Source: Clostridiales bacterium (GTDB lineage Bacteria; Bacillota; Clostridia; Caldicoprobacterales; DTU083). From it: a DNA stretch of 64,000 bases. A program made the position numbers and the translations under genes. The stretch is taken from assembly GCA_012842605.1 (NCBI GenBank), contig DUSN01000092.1, positions 1-64,000 of the forward strand. Reading direction: 5' to 3'. The notes beneath the pieces are model-generated. The model was given only the letters and a program-made list of their open reading frames with translations, ran no database searches and was not told the DNA's origin. Of this stretch, positions 62,241 to 64,000 are shown piece after piece; position 1 is the stretch's first letter, and every line of letters begins with the position of its first letter.

Positions 62241-63291
62241 ATGTTGCTGATTAAGAATGGCAAGGTATTGACTATGGCAGGCATTAACTATGAACAGGGA
62301 GATATTCTGATTGACAAAGGTATAATCAAGGCAGTCGGGGAAAACCTGGAGTATCCTGAAGGGGCTGAAATCTTACCCGGTTACACCTGAACTCAGGGCT
62401 ATAGATGCTATAAACCCGGAGGATTATTGTTTTCAGGAAGCAAGAGAGCATGGAATTACCACTGTGGTTACCGGACCCGGCAGCGCCAACGTTATAGGAG
62501 GGCAGTTCGCAGCCTTAAAGACCTATGGCCGGAGAGTAGATGATATGATTGTAAAGGCACCGGTTGCCGTAAAAGCAGCCTTCGGTGAGAATCCCAAAAG
62601 AGTGTACCACGGGCAGCACAAGGCACCAAGCACCCGGATGGCTACTGCAGCTATTTTGCGCTCAGCATTGATAAGAGCTCAGGAGTATAAGAAAAAGCTG
62701 GAAAGGGGAGCTGCTGACCCGGATAAAATGCCGGAAAGGGACTTAAAGATGGAAGCCCTGGTTAAGGTATTAAACCGTGAGATACCTTTGAAAGCTCATG
62801 CTCACCGTGCTGACGACATTCTGACTGCTTTTCGCATAGCCAGGGAGTTTGACATTGATATTACAATCGAGCATTGCACCGAGGGATACAGGATTATTGA
62901 ATACCTGCAGGAAGAAAATGCGAAGGTAATAGTAGGCCCGTTATTCAGTGACAGAAGTAAAATAGAGCTGAGAAATCTGACATTCAAAGCTCCGGGCATA
63001 TTATCCAAAGCCGGCATAAAAGTAGCCATGATGACAGACCACCCTGTAATTCCTGTTCACCACCTTCCGGTTTGTGCAGCAATAGCTGTACGGGAAGGCA
63101 TGGATGAAATGGAAGCATTGAAGTCAATAACAATATATGCAGCAGAAGCTACGGGAATAGAGGACCGGGTAGGCAGCCTGGAACCCGGCAAGGATGCAGA
63201 TATTGTTTTGTATGACGGTCATCCCCTGGATTTCCGAACAAAAGCCGTGTGGGTCTTTATTAACGGAAAGGCAGTTAAACAGCCAAATTAA
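62241..63291 (+). pseudogene. Amidohydrolase with internal deletion and frameshift
   Basis: ATG 62241 (GGGGGAG 7 nt upstream) opens a frame with the amidohydrolase start 'LLIKNGKVLTMAGINYEQGDI' that runs to 'EGAEIL' near 62374 and then stops at 62388. The continuation begins in another frame at about 62379 with 'PVTPELRAIDAINPEDY', and runs through 'ITTVVTGPGSANVIGGQ', 'KAHAHRADDI', 'EHCTEGYRI', 'MTDHPVIP' to the family ending at 63291. About 35-45 residues normally between these parts, including the metal-binding HxH after PGFID, are missing. The product would be inactive. The lesion may be real or an assembly error. Confidence 0.82.
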
Positions 63292-63301
63292 AATATTAAT
63301 G

Positions 63302-63329
63302 TTGAATTAAATATACGCTGTTGTATAAT
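63302..63329 (+). promoter_or_regulatory. Promoter of the hexokinase-like gene
   Basis: TTGAAT (63302-63307), 16-nt spacer, TATAAT (63324-63329). About 70 nt of leader precede the GTG start. Confidence 0.6.
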
Positions 63330-63402
63330 GATTTGTAGACAAGCAGGTGTATGATGATTTTGACCGGAGTTTATAAAAGGCAGTTTTGAAAGGAGAATTA
63401 AA

Positions 63403-64000
63403 GTGACCGATATAAAACAAAAGGTAAAGAATTTTATGGTGCAGAATCAAATGGACTATGAAAGCATAGATGTTATGAAGGAATGTGAAATATTCCTTGA
63501 AGATATGCAAAAAGGCCTGAATGGGCATCCGGATTGCCTGGATATGCTGCCCACGTACATTCCCATGAATGATCATATTAGTATCAATGAACCGGTGATT
63601 GTTATGGACGCCGGCGGAACCAATTTCCGTGTGGCTGTAGTAACTTTTGACAGCAATTTGAAACCGGTTATCCAGGATTTTGCAAACTATCCCATGCCTG
63701 GTGTTAAAGAGGAGATTGACCGGGATGAGTTCCTTAAGACAATTGTGGAGTACATAAAGCCTGTTATTCACAAAAGCAATAAGATTGGTTTTTGCTTCTC
63801 ATACCCCACCGAAATACTTCCAAATGGAGACGGCGTACTCCTTCGGTTCAGCAAGGAAATTAAGGTACAGGGTATGGTTGGTTTGCCGGTTGGAGCCGGG
63901 ATTCTTGAAGCATTAAAGAAAGCCGGTTATACTGAGCCCAAGAAAATTGTTCTGCTGAATGATACGGTTGCTACACTGCTGGGCGGCAAGGCTGCTTATG
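63403..64000 (+). CDS. Hexokinase-like kinase, cut by window edge
   Basis: Partial gene: 199 codons are visible and the frame stays open to the window end. The start is GTG, 7 nt after AGGAG. The product begins TDIKQKVKNFMVQNQMDY and has the phosphate motif DAGGTNFRVAVV near residue 68 and NDTVATLLGG near residue 187. Both are hallmarks of the eukaryote-type hexokinase family, which phosphorylates glucose, mannose or fructose with ATP. It differs from the bacterial ROK kinases. With the isomerase at 17357 it may serve mannose or glucose released by the glycosidases (inference). Confidence 0.8.
   Translation, partial: MTDIKQKVKNFMVQNQMDYESIDVMKECEIFLEDMQKGLNGHPDCLDMLPTYIPMNDHISINEPVIVMDAGGTNFRVAVVTFDSNLKPVIQDFANYPMPGVKEEIDRDEFLKTIVEYIKPVIHKSNKIGFCFSYPTEILPNGDGVLLRFSKEIKVQGMVGLPVGAGILEALKKAGYTEPKKIVLLNDTVATLLGGKAAY

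Overview
The window reads as chromosomal DNA of an anaerobic, low-to-moderate GC Firmicute of the class Clostridia. The grounds are strong AGGAGG-type ribosome binding sites with many TTG/GTG starts, a B12-dependent class II ribonucleotide reductase, an [FeFe]-hydrogenase-like protein, an OPT transporter with a PqqD-like partner, and two CUT1 sugar ABC systems that lack their own ATPase. All placement is by reading the proteins; no database was searched. No rRNA, tRNA, CRISPR array, prophage or intact insertion sequence was recognised.

Layout. Positions 1-17,000 are housekeeping and transport genes: a DUF4432 aldose-epimerase-like protein, a SIMPL lipoprotein, a frameshifted sodium-dependent transporter, a HEAT-repeat protein, a divergent methionyl-tRNA-synthetase-like protein, OPT + PqqD, phosphate transport (Pit + DUF47), mscL, nrdJ, and a cation/proton antiporter with a PII-like protein. 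Positions 17,300-21,640 hold a lyxose/mannose-type isomerase and a heterodimeric ABC exporter.

Positions 21,665-51,482 form a ~30 kb glycan-utilisation locus. It contains a LacI regulator, then GH38, GH2, GH172 (DUF2961) and GH127 enzymes; a first importer (two permeases + binding lipoprotein) followed by a 1085-residue beta-helix protein; then a second importer (binding lipoprotein + two permeases) leading a ~12.4 kb co-directional run of GH35, UroD-like, GH31, UroD-like, UroD-like, RbsD and a ribokinase-family kinase. None of the glycosidases has a signal peptide, so import of oligosaccharides followed by cytoplasmic dismantling is the likely logic. Related 16-bp GATAAAAC/GTTTTATC dyads lie in all three intergenic control regions of the locus, which suggests a common LacI-family regulon. 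The locus carries three UroD-superfamily proteins with three different metal-site signatures and no corrinoid protein. This is the best candidate for an undescribed activity.

Positions 51,500-64,000 carry a tryptophanase/tyrosine phenol-lyase-family enzyme behind a terminator-containing leader, an MEDS-PAS histidine kinase, a hydrogenase-like protein, TraX, proS, a metallo-hydrolase, a TVP38 membrane protein, a ric-DUF1858 pair behind a perfect FNR-type box, an amidohydrolase pseudogene that has lost its metal-binding segment, and the start of a hexokinase-like gene cut by the window edge.
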